A DNA stretch of 64,000 nucleotides from Verrucomicrobiaceae bacterium (GTDB taxonomy: Bacteria; Verrucomicrobiota; Verrucomicrobiia; Verrucomicrobiales; Verrucomicrobiaceae), in the NCBI GenBank assembly GCA_015075365.1, contig JABTUN010000004.1, positions 124,001 to 188,000 on the forward strand, read 5' to 3'. The position numbers and the translations under genes were made by a program. Of this stretch, positions 16,513-23,882 are shown one piece after another (the first letter of the stretch is position 1; every line of letters begins with the position of its first letter). The notes under the pieces were generated by a model. The model worked only from the letters and a program-made list of their open reading frames with translations, made no database searches and had not been told where the DNA came from.

Positions 16513-17507
16513 GGCTGGATCGTCACGGGTTGGCCGTCGGTGAGTTTCGCGCTTTCGCTCACGATGACCTGTTCACCTTCTTCGATGCCGGAAAGCACTT
16601 CCACGTGGCCTTGGAGCACTTTGCCGGTCTTCACGAGCCTCAGCGCGGCTTTGCCATTTTGAGCGACGAAGACGAGTTCCATCTGTCCACGCTTCAAAAC
16701 GGCGCTTTGCGGCACGAGCAGCAGTTTCACCTCGGCCACAGGCACCGAAACGCGACCAAACTGCCCGGTGCGCAGGCCATCGGTCGCTGGAAGGTCGAAC
16801 TTCACATTGAAGGTGCGGCTCACCGGATCGGCCACGGGCGAAATTTCGCTCACGGTGCCTTCGATGACCTTTGCGAGGCGCACCGGCATCTTTTCGCCGA
16901 GCTTCACGCGGTCGAGGATGGCCTCGGGAAGATCCGCTTCGAAGCGCAGCGAGGTCGGTGCTTCGATTTCGAGCAGCGGTTTGCCCGGCATCGCGAGATC
17001 GCCCACATCAGCGAGCTTGCGCGTGACCACGCCATCGAAGGGCGCGGTGACTTTGGCATAGCTGAGCATCGTTTCGGCCTCGCTGACGGCTCCGGTGCTG
17101 ATTTTCACGCGAGCATCGGCCGCGTCGAATTCCTGACGCGTGGTCGCATTGCTGGCGATGAGCTGCTTTTGACGATCAAAGTCGCGTTTCGCCTGATCGA
17201 GCATCGCGCGGGCCTGATCGACCTTCGCCTGGATTTCCTGCACATCGAGCCGCGCGAGCAGATCGCCCGCTTTCACCATCGCGCCGGGCGTGGCGGTGTA
17301 TTCGAGCACACGGCCGCTGACCTTCGCCTCGACGACGGCGCGTTGTTTGGACCTCACGGTGCCCACGACCTCCTCGGTGGCGGTGTGGGGAGTCAGCTTG
17401 GCGACCTGCACCTTCACAGCGGTGTTTGGAAGGTTGGGAACCGGCTGGGTAGCTGACTCATGCCTGCCGCACGCGGCAAGGAGGAGGATCGGGAGAAGGC
17501 GTTTCAT
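16509..17507 (-). CDS. RND periplasmic adaptor lipoprotein (HlyD/MFP family)
   Basis: 332 residues. Lipobox LLAAC at residues 9-13 suggests lipidation of Cys13. A biotinyl-lipoyl half motif (KVSGRVLEYTATPGAMVKAGDLLARLD), a short alpha-hairpin with QAKVDQARAMLDQAKRDFDRQ, and TAPFDGVVTRKLADVGD follow. It would bridge the RND permease to an outer-membrane TolC protein. No TolC gene is in this cluster; the only one in the window is czcC at 36.4 kb. The stop overlaps the permease start. Confidence 0.92.
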   Translation of the reverse strand: MKRLLPILLLAACGRHESATQPVPNLPNTAVKVQVAKLTPHTATEEVVGTVRSKQRAVVEAKVSGRVLEYTATPGAMVKAGDLLARLDVQEIQAKVDQARAMLDQAKRDFDRQKQLIASNATTRQEFDAADARVKISTGAVSEAETMLSYAKVTAPFDGVVTRKLADVGDLAMPGKPLLEIEAPTSLRFEADLPEAILDRVKLGEKMPVRLAKVIEGTVSEISPVADPVSRTFNVKFDLPATDGLRTGQFGRVSVPVAEVKLLLVPQSAVLKRGQMELVFVAQNGKAALRLVKTGKVLQGHVEVLSGIEEGEQVIVSESAKLTDGQPVTIQP

Positions 17508-17534
17508 GGCAGGGGAAGAACGGTGTTCGCCGGA

Positions 17535-17741
17535 TCAAGTCTTCGAGCAGCATGAGCCGCCGACACCGAGTTTTTTGAGGATCATCTCCGCAGGGCAGAA
17601 ACCAGTGAAGGCGGACTGAAGCAAATTGGCACCGACGAAGGCGGTGAACCAGAGCCAGTTCGGACTGACGTAGTGCGCGAGGAGCAGGCTGATCAGGATA
17701 AAAGTGCCAGCGAGGGCACGGATGGCGTTTTCGAGTTTCAT
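17535..17741 (-). CDS. DUF2892 (YgaP-like) membrane protein
   Basis: 68 residues. Two membrane helices enclose NWLWFTAFVGANLLQSAFTGFCPAE, the DUF2892 pattern found in the inner-membrane part of YgaP-type rhodaneses, with Cys49. The C-terminus ends with a vicinal CC pair (64-65). The start codon overlaps the stop of the CxxC peptide gene (ATGA). DUF2892 proteins accompany rhodanese and SQR genes in many bacteria, which agrees with a separate membrane rhodanese encoded at 18868. Confidence 0.88.
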   Translation of the reverse strand: MKLENAIRALAGTFILISLLLAHYVSPNWLWFTAFVGANLLQSAFTGFCPAEMILKKLGVGGSCCSKT

Positions 17742-17896
17742 GGTTTTGGGGTGGTGGAGGTCAAATCGTTGGCAGGAGCCGCTTCCGGTGCCTTCGGCAG
17801 CAACACGCAGGTCGGGCATCCCTGCCGGCTCAACTGCATGCCCGCCATCAAGGCCGCGAGCGAGGCGATGAGGATGAAGAGTCGGTTCGAAGTCAT
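17738..17896 (-). CDS. small secreted or anchored CxxC peptide, unknown function
   Basis: 52 residues: an N-terminal hydrophobic segment (LFILIASLAALMAGM), then QGCPTC with a CxxC pair at 27-30, then a Pro/Ala-rich tail. It is tightly coupled to the DUF2892 gene. The CPTC motif is reminiscent of redox or haem-free metal-binding sites. No family is recognised; the in-frame coupling on both sides makes a real gene likely. Confidence 0.7.
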   Translation of the reverse strand: MTSNRLFILIASLAALMAGMQLSRQGCPTCVLLPKAPEAAPANDLTSTTPKP

Positions 17897-17912
17897 GGTG
17901 GTGAGTAAAAGC

Positions 17913-18410
17913 TCAGCGGGTGACGGTGTCGTGCTTTTTGTCGTGCTCGCTCCAGCCCTGCGCGGCGAAGGCGGAGACGACCTTGGCGTGATTTTGCGCG
18001 ATCTTGGTCGCTGCGGCATTGCGGCCCGTGACGGTCATGCACACGCCTTTGGCCGTCGCTGTGAAGCGGTGGTCCATCTCCGCGTAGTGATCGCAATACT
18101 CCGCGAAGGCCGGGTCCCAGCGCCGCACGCTCAGGCCGGAGCCAAGACGCTCCTGCATCTGCTTCACATGTTTCTGCAAGGCTGCGGCGACTTTTGGATC
18201 ATCGCTCTCCGTGGTGGCCGTGTAGCCGGTGGCGGTGAGTTTGAGTTCACGGTGGATCTTCGCATGGTTGTCAAAGAGCGCGTGAATCTGTTCGCGGGCG
18301 GCCGGAGGCATTCCCGGACCTGCCTGCTGGGCACATGAAAAGGTCGAGAACACGGTGACAGGCACAAGAAAGGCCGCGATAAAGGTTTTGGTGGACGAGT
18401 GGAGCTTCAT
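17913..18410 (-). CDS. secreted histidine-containing protein of unknown function, first gene of the RND operon
   Basis: 165 residues. The signal sequence ends near STFSCAQQ, possibly a lipoprotein with Cys26, although Phe at -2 is unusual. The mature part is helical with HALFDNHAKIHREL, then a repeated-looking ETESDDP pattern, VRRWDPAFAEYCDHYAEMDH, and GVCMTV. Histidines and two cysteines could bind a metal or haem. It begins 20 nt from the ArsR operator and divergent from arsR. I do not recognise a named family, though its position suggests a conserved partner of sulfide-responsive clusters. Confidence 0.8.
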   Translation of the reverse strand: MKLHSSTKTFIAAFLVPVTVFSTFSCAQQAGPGMPPAAREQIHALFDNHAKIHRELKLTATGYTATTESDDPKVAAALQKHVKQMQERLGSGLSVRRWDPAFAEYCDHYAEMDHRFTATAKGVCMTVTGRNAAATKIAQNHAKVVSAFAAQGWSEHDKKHDTVTR

Positions 18411-18429
18411 GGTGTTCCTGTATTCAACT

Positions 18430-18449
18430 GTATGAGTCTATACGCATAT
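18430..18449. promoter_or_regulatory. candidate ArsR operator, arsR/RND-operon divergent region
   Basis: GTATGAGTCTATACGCATAT, with the shared core ATGAGTNTATRCGYATAT, matches 16 of 20 bases of the element at 12562-12581. It lies 31 nt upstream of the arsR ATG and 20 nt from the start of the divergent 165-aa gene, consistent with autoregulation plus control of both operons. Confidence 0.75.
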
Positions 18450-18479
18450 AGTATATGTCTGCAAACCCTTTTTGAGATC

Positions 18480-18836
18480 ATGCCCTCCGCACGAAATAAA
18501 AAGGCGCTGCCGCCTGTCACTGACGAGGCGCTCGCCCTCATTGCCTCCTGGTTCCGCACGCTGGCCGAGCCCAGCCGGCTCAAAATCCTCCGCGCCCTCG
18601 AAGAAGGCGGCGAGCTAAACATCTCCGAACTCGTCGAGGCCACCGGCCTCACGCAGGCCAATGTCTCCCGCCATGTCCAGTCGCTCGCCGATGCGGGAAT
18701 GGTCGGCCGCCGAAAGGAAGGCTTGGCCGTCATCTGCTTCATCGCCGACCCGAGCATCACCGAACTGTGCGACAATGTGTGCAGCAACCTCCTCAAGCGT
18801 CTCTCCCAGCAGGTGAAAAAACTCGGTGGGGCGTGA
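18480..18836 (+). CDS. ArsR/SmtB-family winged-helix repressor
   Basis: 118 residues. The family core FRTLAEPSRLKILRALEEGG is followed by the recognition helix region LTQANVSRHVQSLADAGMV and the wing GRRKEGLAVICFIAD. Cysteines are at 86, 97 and 101 (ELCDNVC). BigR and SqrR, the sulfide-sensing members, use one Cys in the helix before the HTH and one near the C-terminus; the first position is Arg here, so a C97/C101 or C86 sensor would be different. Start at 18480 is chosen over an upstream frame from 18399 because the operator lies between. It leads a nine-gene rightward operon. Confidence 0.92.
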   Translation: MPSARNKKALPPVTDEALALIASWFRTLAEPSRLKILRALEEGGELNISELVEATGLTQANVSRHVQSLADAGMVGRRKEGLAVICFIADPSITELCDNVCSNLLKRLSQQVKKLGGA

Positions 18837-18867
18837 GAGTCGTTCCAAGTTTCAGGTTTCACGTTTC

Positions 18868-19293
18868 ATGATCTTCCGCCGTATGCTCTGGACCCTTGTC
18901 ATCGTCGTCGCCGTCATCGGCATCTGGTATGTGTATGAGGGAAGCTGGGACCGGCAGCTCTTCAAAGCCGCGCCCGGCCGCGTCTGCGCCAACCTGAATG
19001 CCGATCAGGCCAACGCCTGGCTGCGCGAGCACCCCGAGACGCAGGTGCTCGATGTGCGCTCCGCCGGTGAGTTTGGCGAAGGCGCCCTGCCGAAGGCGGT
19101 GAACATCTCCATCGGTGACGAGGCCTTTGATTCGAAGGTCAGCTCGCTCGACAAAGCGAAGCCTGTGCTCGTCTATTGCGCCGGTGGCTTCCGCAGTCGC
19201 AAAGCCGTCGCGAAGCTGAAGGAACTCGGCTTTGAAAACATCCAGCACATCCACCGCGGCTACATGTCGTGGAAACCGGACATCCAACCATGA
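18868..19293 (+). CDS. membrane-anchored rhodanese (sulfurtransferase)
   Basis: 141 residues. One N-terminal membrane helix (LWTLVIVVAVIGIWYVY) is followed by a single rhodanese domain with VLDVRSAGEFGEGALPKAVNI and the active-site loop CAGGFRSRKA (Cys104). The domain is predicted to face the periplasm, unless the basic N-terminus directs otherwise. It would carry sulfane sulfur as a persulfide. The start at 18868 gives a clean signal anchor. The stop overlaps the next gene (ATGA). Confidence 0.9.
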   Translation: MIFRRMLWTLVIVVAVIGIWYVYEGSWDRQLFKAAPGRVCANLNADQANAWLREHPETQVLDVRSAGEFGEGALPKAVNISIGDEAFDSKVSSLDKAKPVLVYCAGGFRSRKAVAKLKELGFENIQHIHRGYMSWKPDIQP

Positions 19294-19844
19294 AACGCCT
19301 GCTCCTCATCGCACTTCTGCCCTTTTCGGCCTACAGTCAGACGGTTCGTGATCCGGCAGTCGAGGGTCCGAAAATCATCGCAGAGGCCTTTGCGAAGCTC
19401 AGCGGGGCTTTGGTCGAGGCGATTGGCAAAAGCGGCCCGGCGGGCGCTTTGAGTGTGTGCAGTGAAAAAGCCCCGCAGATTGCCAAAGAGGTCGCTGCGG
19501 CTCATGGAGTCACTTTGCGGCGTGCGACACACAAACCACGCAACCCAAAGAATGCGGCCGATGAGGTCGAAAAGGCCGCGCTGGAGGCTTTCCTGGCCGC
19601 TTTGACAAAAAAGGAGCCTCCGAAGCCGCAGGTCATCACGAATGCCGATGGCAGCCGCAGCTTCCTCGCACCCATCGTGCTCGGCAATCCACTCTGCCTT
19701 CAATGCCACGGCACGCCGAATCAAGACATCGCGCCTGATACACTCGCCGCGATCCGAAAGCTCTACCCCGACGACAAGGCCACTGGCTTTAAGCTCGGCG
19801 ACCTGCGCGGACTGTGGCGCGTGAACTTCCCTAACGTCAAATGA
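19290..19844 (+). CDS. exported haem protein, Tll0287-like (DUF3365)
   Basis: 184 residues. A signal peptide (MKRLLLIALLPFSAYSQ) is followed by the Tll0287-like domain with ALSVCSEKAPQIAKEVA, TLRRATHKPRNPKN and a C-type haem motif CLQCH at 136-140. Related domains serve as redox or gas-sensing periplasmic modules in bacterial receptors, but a stand-alone form is also common. It is co-translated with the rhodanese. It probably passes electrons or senses redox state in the periplasm. Confidence 0.88.
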   Translation: MKRLLLIALLPFSAYSQTVRDPAVEGPKIIAEAFAKLSGALVEAIGKSGPAGALSVCSEKAPQIAKEVAAAHGVTLRRATHKPRNPKNAADEVEKAALEAFLAALTKKEPPKPQVITNADGSRSFLAPIVLGNPLCLQCHGTPNQDIAPDTLAAIRKLYPDDKATGFKLGDLRGLWRVNFPNVK

Positions 19845-19845
19845 C

Positions 19846-20592
19846 ATGAGCCGGGGCCCGCTCAACCTTCTCATCGACATGCTCGCCGCCGCGTGCCTGC
19901 TGACGATGGTTGCCACGGGCTACGTCTTGCAGTTTCCGCTGCCGCCGGGCACGAACCGCACGCATGTGCTCTGGGGGCTGTCGCGCCATGAGTGGGGTGC
20001 CATTCATTCCTGGGCGAGCCTTGGTCTGCTGGTGGTGCTCGTGATTCATCTGGTGCTGCACTGGGACTGGCTCATCACGATGTTTCGCCATCGTTTCACA
20101 TGGATGCAAGGCGGCGATGCCGGCCGCGGGCGGCAGGCCGGATTCATGACGGTGGCGGCACTCATCACCCTGGCCGTCTTGTTTGCGCTGGCGACCCATC
20201 TCAGCGTGCGGGAAAGAATCGTGCCGTTGCATCCGCTTGATGAGCCATCTTCGGATGGTTTCACGGCCACAAAAGAGCAGCCGCGTGCGAGCCAGGTGGA
20301 CTTCTGGAAGGAAGTTATGCCCTTGTTTGAAGCGTCCTGCACGATGTGTCACGGCCCCTTGAGGCAGACATCCGGCTTCCGCGCCGACCACCGCGAGGAT
20401 TTCTTCTCGCCGAGGAATGGAGGAGCGCTCGTCGTGCCAGGCGACGTGACAGCGAGCCGGCTCTTGAACATCATTTCCGGCCAGCAGCCGGCCATGAATG
20501 CTGCGGCCGCGCATCATCTGCCGCCCGAGGACATCCTTCTCTTGAAAAAGTGGATCGAGTCAGGCGCCGCTTGGCCTGATGGAAAACAATGA
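19846..20592 (+). CDS. DUF4405-like membrane cytochrome fused to a cytochrome c domain
   Basis: 248 residues. The N-terminal part has membrane helices with several His (His48, His54, His68, His72) in the DUF4405 pattern HEWGAIHSWASLG...VIHLVLHWDW, a likely b-haem site. After a further helix (105-120) a soluble domain carries CTMCH (165-169) and a planctomycete-type cytochrome pattern (SRLLNIISG, LPPEDILLLKKWIESGA). The combination suggests an electron link between the quinone pool and periplasmic acceptors. Its start is 2 nt after the Tll0287-like stop. Confidence 0.87.
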   Translation: MSRGPLNLLIDMLAAACLLTMVATGYVLQFPLPPGTNRTHVLWGLSRHEWGAIHSWASLGLLVVLVIHLVLHWDWLITMFRHRFTWMQGGDAGRGRQAGFMTVAALITLAVLFALATHLSVRERIVPLHPLDEPSSDGFTATKEQPRASQVDFWKEVMPLFEASCTMCHGPLRQTSGFRADHREDFFSPRNGGALVVPGDVTASRLLNIISGQQPAMNAAAAHHLPPEDILLLKKWIESGAAWPDGKQ

Positions 20593-21089
20593 GCAACAGC
20601 CCCTCCATGAAACATCTCTTCATCTCCCTCCTTGCCCTGACGCTGACCGCCGCTGCTGCCGAACCGCTTGTCATTCCCATCCAGGTGCGTGAGAACCTGC
20701 GCATCGTGTATCAGGTGACCGATGACGCGCAGCATGAAGGCGTGAACAAAGGCCTGTTTTATGCCCGCAAGCTCATCAACACCTACCAGAAGCACGGCAT
20801 CGCCGCTAATCAGGTGCATCTGCATCTTGTCTATCACGGCACGGGCATCGCGGCAGTGGTGAATGATGAGGCGCGGAAACGTCTAGGTGCCGAGTCCGCG
20901 AATCCAAATGGCGACATCCTCGCAGAACTCACCAAACGCGGCGTGCAGATCGAGCTTTGTGAGAACACCATGCAGCAAAAGGGCGTGAAGCCCACGGAGC
21001 TGATGCCCGGCGTGAAACTCGTCGTAGGCGCCTTTCCGCGTCTGATCGATCTGCAACTGCAAGGCTTCGCCTACATCAAGTTTGAGTAA
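20589..21089 (+). CDS. exported DsrE-family protein
   Basis: 166 residues with an N-terminal signal peptide (MKHLFISLLALTLTAAAAEP) and a DsrE-like alpha/beta domain (RIVYQVTDDAQHEGVNKGL, VHLHLVYHGTGIAAV, ELCENTMQQKGV) ending LIDLQLQGFAYIKFE. Exported DsrE homologues accompany sulfur-oxidation genes and may bind sulfane sulfur; the Cys of ELCENTM sits where many members have the active cysteine. The start overlaps the previous stop; the in-frame ATG at 20607 is an alternative. Confidence 0.9.
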   Translation: MSNSPSMKHLFISLLALTLTAAAAEPLVIPIQVRENLRIVYQVTDDAQHEGVNKGLFYARKLINTYQKHGIAANQVHLHLVYHGTGIAAVVNDEARKRLGAESANPNGDILAELTKRGVQIELCENTMQQKGVKPTELMPGVKLVVGAFPRLIDLQLQGFAYIKFE

Positions 21090-21103
21090 CCAACCCGCAG
21101 TTC

Positions 21104-21961
21104 ATGAAACACTTCCTCATCGCTTTCCTGGCCTTCAAGATCACTGCCTCAGCCGCTGACGATGTGCTCGGCACGGGCACGCTGGAGGCACGGGTGAAGA
21201 CGCAGGTGAGCGCACGCATCCAGGAGCGGCTGGTGGAGGTGCTGGTGGATCAGGGAGATGCAGTGAAGAAGGGGCAGTTGCTCGCGAAACTCGATGACGC
21301 GGAGCTGCGGCAGCAGGCGGCGATTGCGCAGGCTTCCTTCGCGGCGGCGAAACAAACGGCGCAGCGTGTGGAGGCGGATTTGGCGAGGTCGCAGGCGGTG
21401 CTGGAGCAGGCGCGGAAGGATGCAAAGCGGCTCGCGGGTCTGCTGGCCTCCAACGCGGTCTCACAGACTGATTCGGACAAGGCTGCGGAGGCTTTGAAGG
21501 TTGCTGAGGCGGATCTGAAACGCTCGAACGCCGCCATCGCCGAGGCGCAGGGGCTGGTGCTCGTGGCGGAGAAGACGATGCTGCATCGCCAGGAGCAGCT
21601 CGCCTTTACGCAGATCACCGCGCCGTATGACGGGCTCATCATTCGCCGGGATCGCGAGCCCGGTGAGATGCTGGTGCCTGGAGCGACGCTGATGGAGCTG
21701 ATCTCGCTCGATGAGCTGTGGATCCGTGCCTGGGTGGATGAAACGGAGATGCCCAAGCTCGCGCCGGGGCAGAAGGCACGCGTCGTCTTCCGTTCGGAGC
21801 CGCAGAAAAATTATCCGGGTGTCGTTTCGAGGCTAGGTCGCGAGATGGACCGCGAGACGCGGGAGTTTCTCGTCGATGTGCGTGTGGATCAGCTCCCGGT
21901 GAATTGGGCCGTGGGCCAGCGGGCGGAGGTGTATATCCAAATCGACAACGCGAAGCCATGA
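21104..21961 (+). CDS. ABC-exporter membrane-fusion protein (DevB/HlyD-like)
   Basis: 285 residues. After a signal peptide it shows ARIQERLVEVLVDQGDAVKKGQLLAKLD (lipoyl half), a long coiled hairpin from about 65 to 160 with many Ala, Glu and Lys, then ITAPYDGLIIRRDREPGEM. It overlaps the permease gene by ATGA. With the next two genes it forms a complete DevBCA-like or MacAB-like exporter lacking only an outer-membrane protein. Confidence 0.9.
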   Translation: MKHFLIAFLAFKITASAADDVLGTGTLEARVKTQVSARIQERLVEVLVDQGDAVKKGQLLAKLDDAELRQQAAIAQASFAAAKQTAQRVEADLARSQAVLEQARKDAKRLAGLLASNAVSQTDSDKAAEALKVAEADLKRSNAAIAEAQGLVLVAEKTMLHRQEQLAFTQITAPYDGLIIRRDREPGEMLVPGATLMELISLDELWIRAWVDETEMPKLAPGQKARVVFRSEPQKNYPGVVSRLGREMDRETREFLVDVRVDQLPVNWAVGQRAEVYIQIDNAKP

Positions 21962-23172
21962 ACCTCGCCGTGCGCGACATCCGGCATAACGCGGGCCGCT
22001 TCATCTTCACCACGCTCGGCATCGGGCTGCTGCTGATGGTCGTGCTGGGCATGAGCGGCATCTATCGCGGGCTCATTTATGAAGCCACGCTGCTGGTGGA
22101 CCGCATCGGGGCGGATCTGTGGATCGTGCAAGGCGGCACGCGCGGACCTTTTGCGGAGATGTCGCGTGTGTCGGCGAGCCTGGAGGATCGGGCACGCGCC
22201 GTGCCCGGCGTGGCCTCGGCGCGGCGTTTCGTCTCGCACACCATCCAGCGTGAGCATCGCGGGAAGCCGCTGCGCATTGTGGTGGAGGGCTTGTCGTGGC
22301 CTGAGGATCGCGGTGCATGGATTCCGCTCATCGCTGGTCGCGGCATCGAGCGGGCGCACTTTGAAATGATCGCCGATGCCTCCCTCGGCATGACTTTGGG
22401 CGAACGCATCGAGCTGGGGAAGGACGTTTACGAAGTCGTGGGCCTCACGCGAGGTCTCGTCGGCTCCAGCGGCGATGGGTTGGCGTTTTTCACCGTCAGC
22501 GATGCCATGGCGATCCAGTTTGATGTGCCCGGCGAGACCGTGCGGCTCGAGCGCGAGGCTCGACGTGAACGCGTGGCCGCCAGTGACCTCGGGCGCATGC
22601 AGCCGGAGTTTATCGAGCGAGCCGCAGGGCTCTCCAGCGGCATTCCCGCCTTTGCCAAGCCGCAGGTCAGCTCCGTGCTCGTCACGCTCTCTCCAGGCGC
22701 GGACATGGACGCCGTGCGAACCACTTTCGGCAACTGGCCTGACATCACCGTCTATTCCACGCAGCAGCAAAAAGACCTGCTGCTCTCCGGCATGGTGGAC
22801 AAGGCGAAGCGACAGCTCGGGCTCTTCCGTGTGCTGCTCATCCTAATCTCCACCATCATCATCGCGCTCATCATCTACACACTCACGCTCGACAAGGTGC
22901 GCGACATCGCGCTGCTGAAGCTCATCGGCGCACGCAATGGCGTCATCATCGGTCTCATTCTCCAGCAGGCGCTGCTCATGGGCGCGGTGGGCTACCTCAT
23001 CGCGTGGGGACTCGGACGCTTCGCCTTTCCGCGCTTCCCACGCCTCGTCATCATCGAGGTGGCGGACCTTGTTTCGCTCGCCGTCATCGTCGCAGGCATC
23101 TCCACTGCCGCCAGCGTGCTCGGCATCTGGAAAGCCATGCGCGTGGAACCCAACACCGTCCTCGCCGCATGA
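21958..23172 (+). CDS. ABC transporter permease, FtsX/DevC-like
   Basis: 404 residues with one N-terminal helix (LGIGLLLMVVLGMSGIY), a large periplasmic domain with DLWIVQGGTRGPFAEMSR, and three C-terminal helices containing DKVRDIALLKLIGARNGVIIG, the FtsX-type coupling block. ALKDLR-like start and LWVVQ-like pattern are typical of DevC. The ATP-binding gene follows with an ATGA overlap. It may export a lipid or a sulfur compound; this is inference from context. Confidence 0.9.
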   Translation: MNLAVRDIRHNAGRFIFTTLGIGLLLMVVLGMSGIYRGLIYEATLLVDRIGADLWIVQGGTRGPFAEMSRVSASLEDRARAVPGVASARRFVSHTIQREHRGKPLRIVVEGLSWPEDRGAWIPLIAGRGIERAHFEMIADASLGMTLGERIELGKDVYEVVGLTRGLVGSSGDGLAFFTVSDAMAIQFDVPGETVRLEREARRERVAASDLGRMQPEFIERAAGLSSGIPAFAKPQVSSVLVTLSPGADMDAVRTTFGNWPDITVYSTQQQKDLLLSGMVDKAKRQLGLFRVLLILISTIIIALIIYTLTLDKVRDIALLKLIGARNGVIIGLILQQALLMGAVGYLIAWGLGRFAFPRFPRLVIIEVADLVSLAVIVAGISTAASVLGIWKAMRVEPNTVLAA

Positions 23173-23882
23173 GCACGCCCGCCGTCGAGGTCCAAAACCT
23201 GCGCAAAGTGTATGGCAGCGGCCACACCGAGGTCGTCGCTGTTCGCGATGCCTCGCTCAGTATCGCGCGTGGAGAGGTCGTTGGCATGCTCGGCCCCAGC
23301 GGCAGTGGCAAATCCACCATCCTCACCGCCATGGCGCTCATCAATCTGCCCACCAGCGGCCGCATCACCATCGACGGCACGCCCGTGCTCGATGGCCCCA
23401 AGGCTCTCGTCGATCTGCGAGCCTTCCGCCGCCGGCACCTGGGCTTTGTGTTTCAAAAAGCGAACCTCATCCCTTTCCTCACCGCTTTGGAAAATGTGCA
23501 GATCGCCCTCGAAGTGAACGACACCCGCCCACGCCAAGCCAAACGCCGAGCCATGGAACTGCTCGACTACCTCGACGTTGGTCCACGGGCACACAATTTG
23601 CCCGTCGCACTGTCCGGCGGCGAGCAGCAGCGTGTCGCCGTGGCCCGTGCGCTCGCCAACAAGCCCGGCCTCATCCTCGCCGATGAACCCACTGCCGCTC
23701 TCGACAGCCAGCGCGGCCGCCAGGTGATGGAACTCTTCGGCAAAGTCGCCCGCGAGCAAAACGCCGGCGTCATCGTCGTGACGCACGATCACCGCACGCT
23801 CGATGTCTTCGACCGCATCCTCGAAATGGAAGACGGCGGCCTCATCGAACGTCCCACCTCCCAAACCCAGTCCAAACCATGA
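23169..23882 (+). CDS. ABC transporter ATP-binding protein (DevA/LolD-like)
   Basis: 237 residues. Walker A is GPSGSGKST at 42-50, the signature is LSGGEQQR from 148, and Walker B is LILADEPTA at 168-176, with the H-loop VTHDHR. It belongs to the MacB/LolD group and pairs with the FtsX-type permease before it. The ATG at 23169 overlaps the permease stop. A longer frame from 23004 runs inside the permease gene and is not used. Confidence 0.93.
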   Translation: MSTPAVEVQNLRKVYGSGHTEVVAVRDASLSIARGEVVGMLGPSGSGKSTILTAMALINLPTSGRITIDGTPVLDGPKALVDLRAFRRRHLGFVFQKANLIPFLTALENVQIALEVNDTRPRQAKRRAMELLDYLDVGPRAHNLPVALSGGEQQRVAVARALANKPGLILADEPTAALDSQRGRQVMELFGKVAREQNAGVIVVTHDHRTLDVFDRILEMEDGGLIERPTSQTQSKP

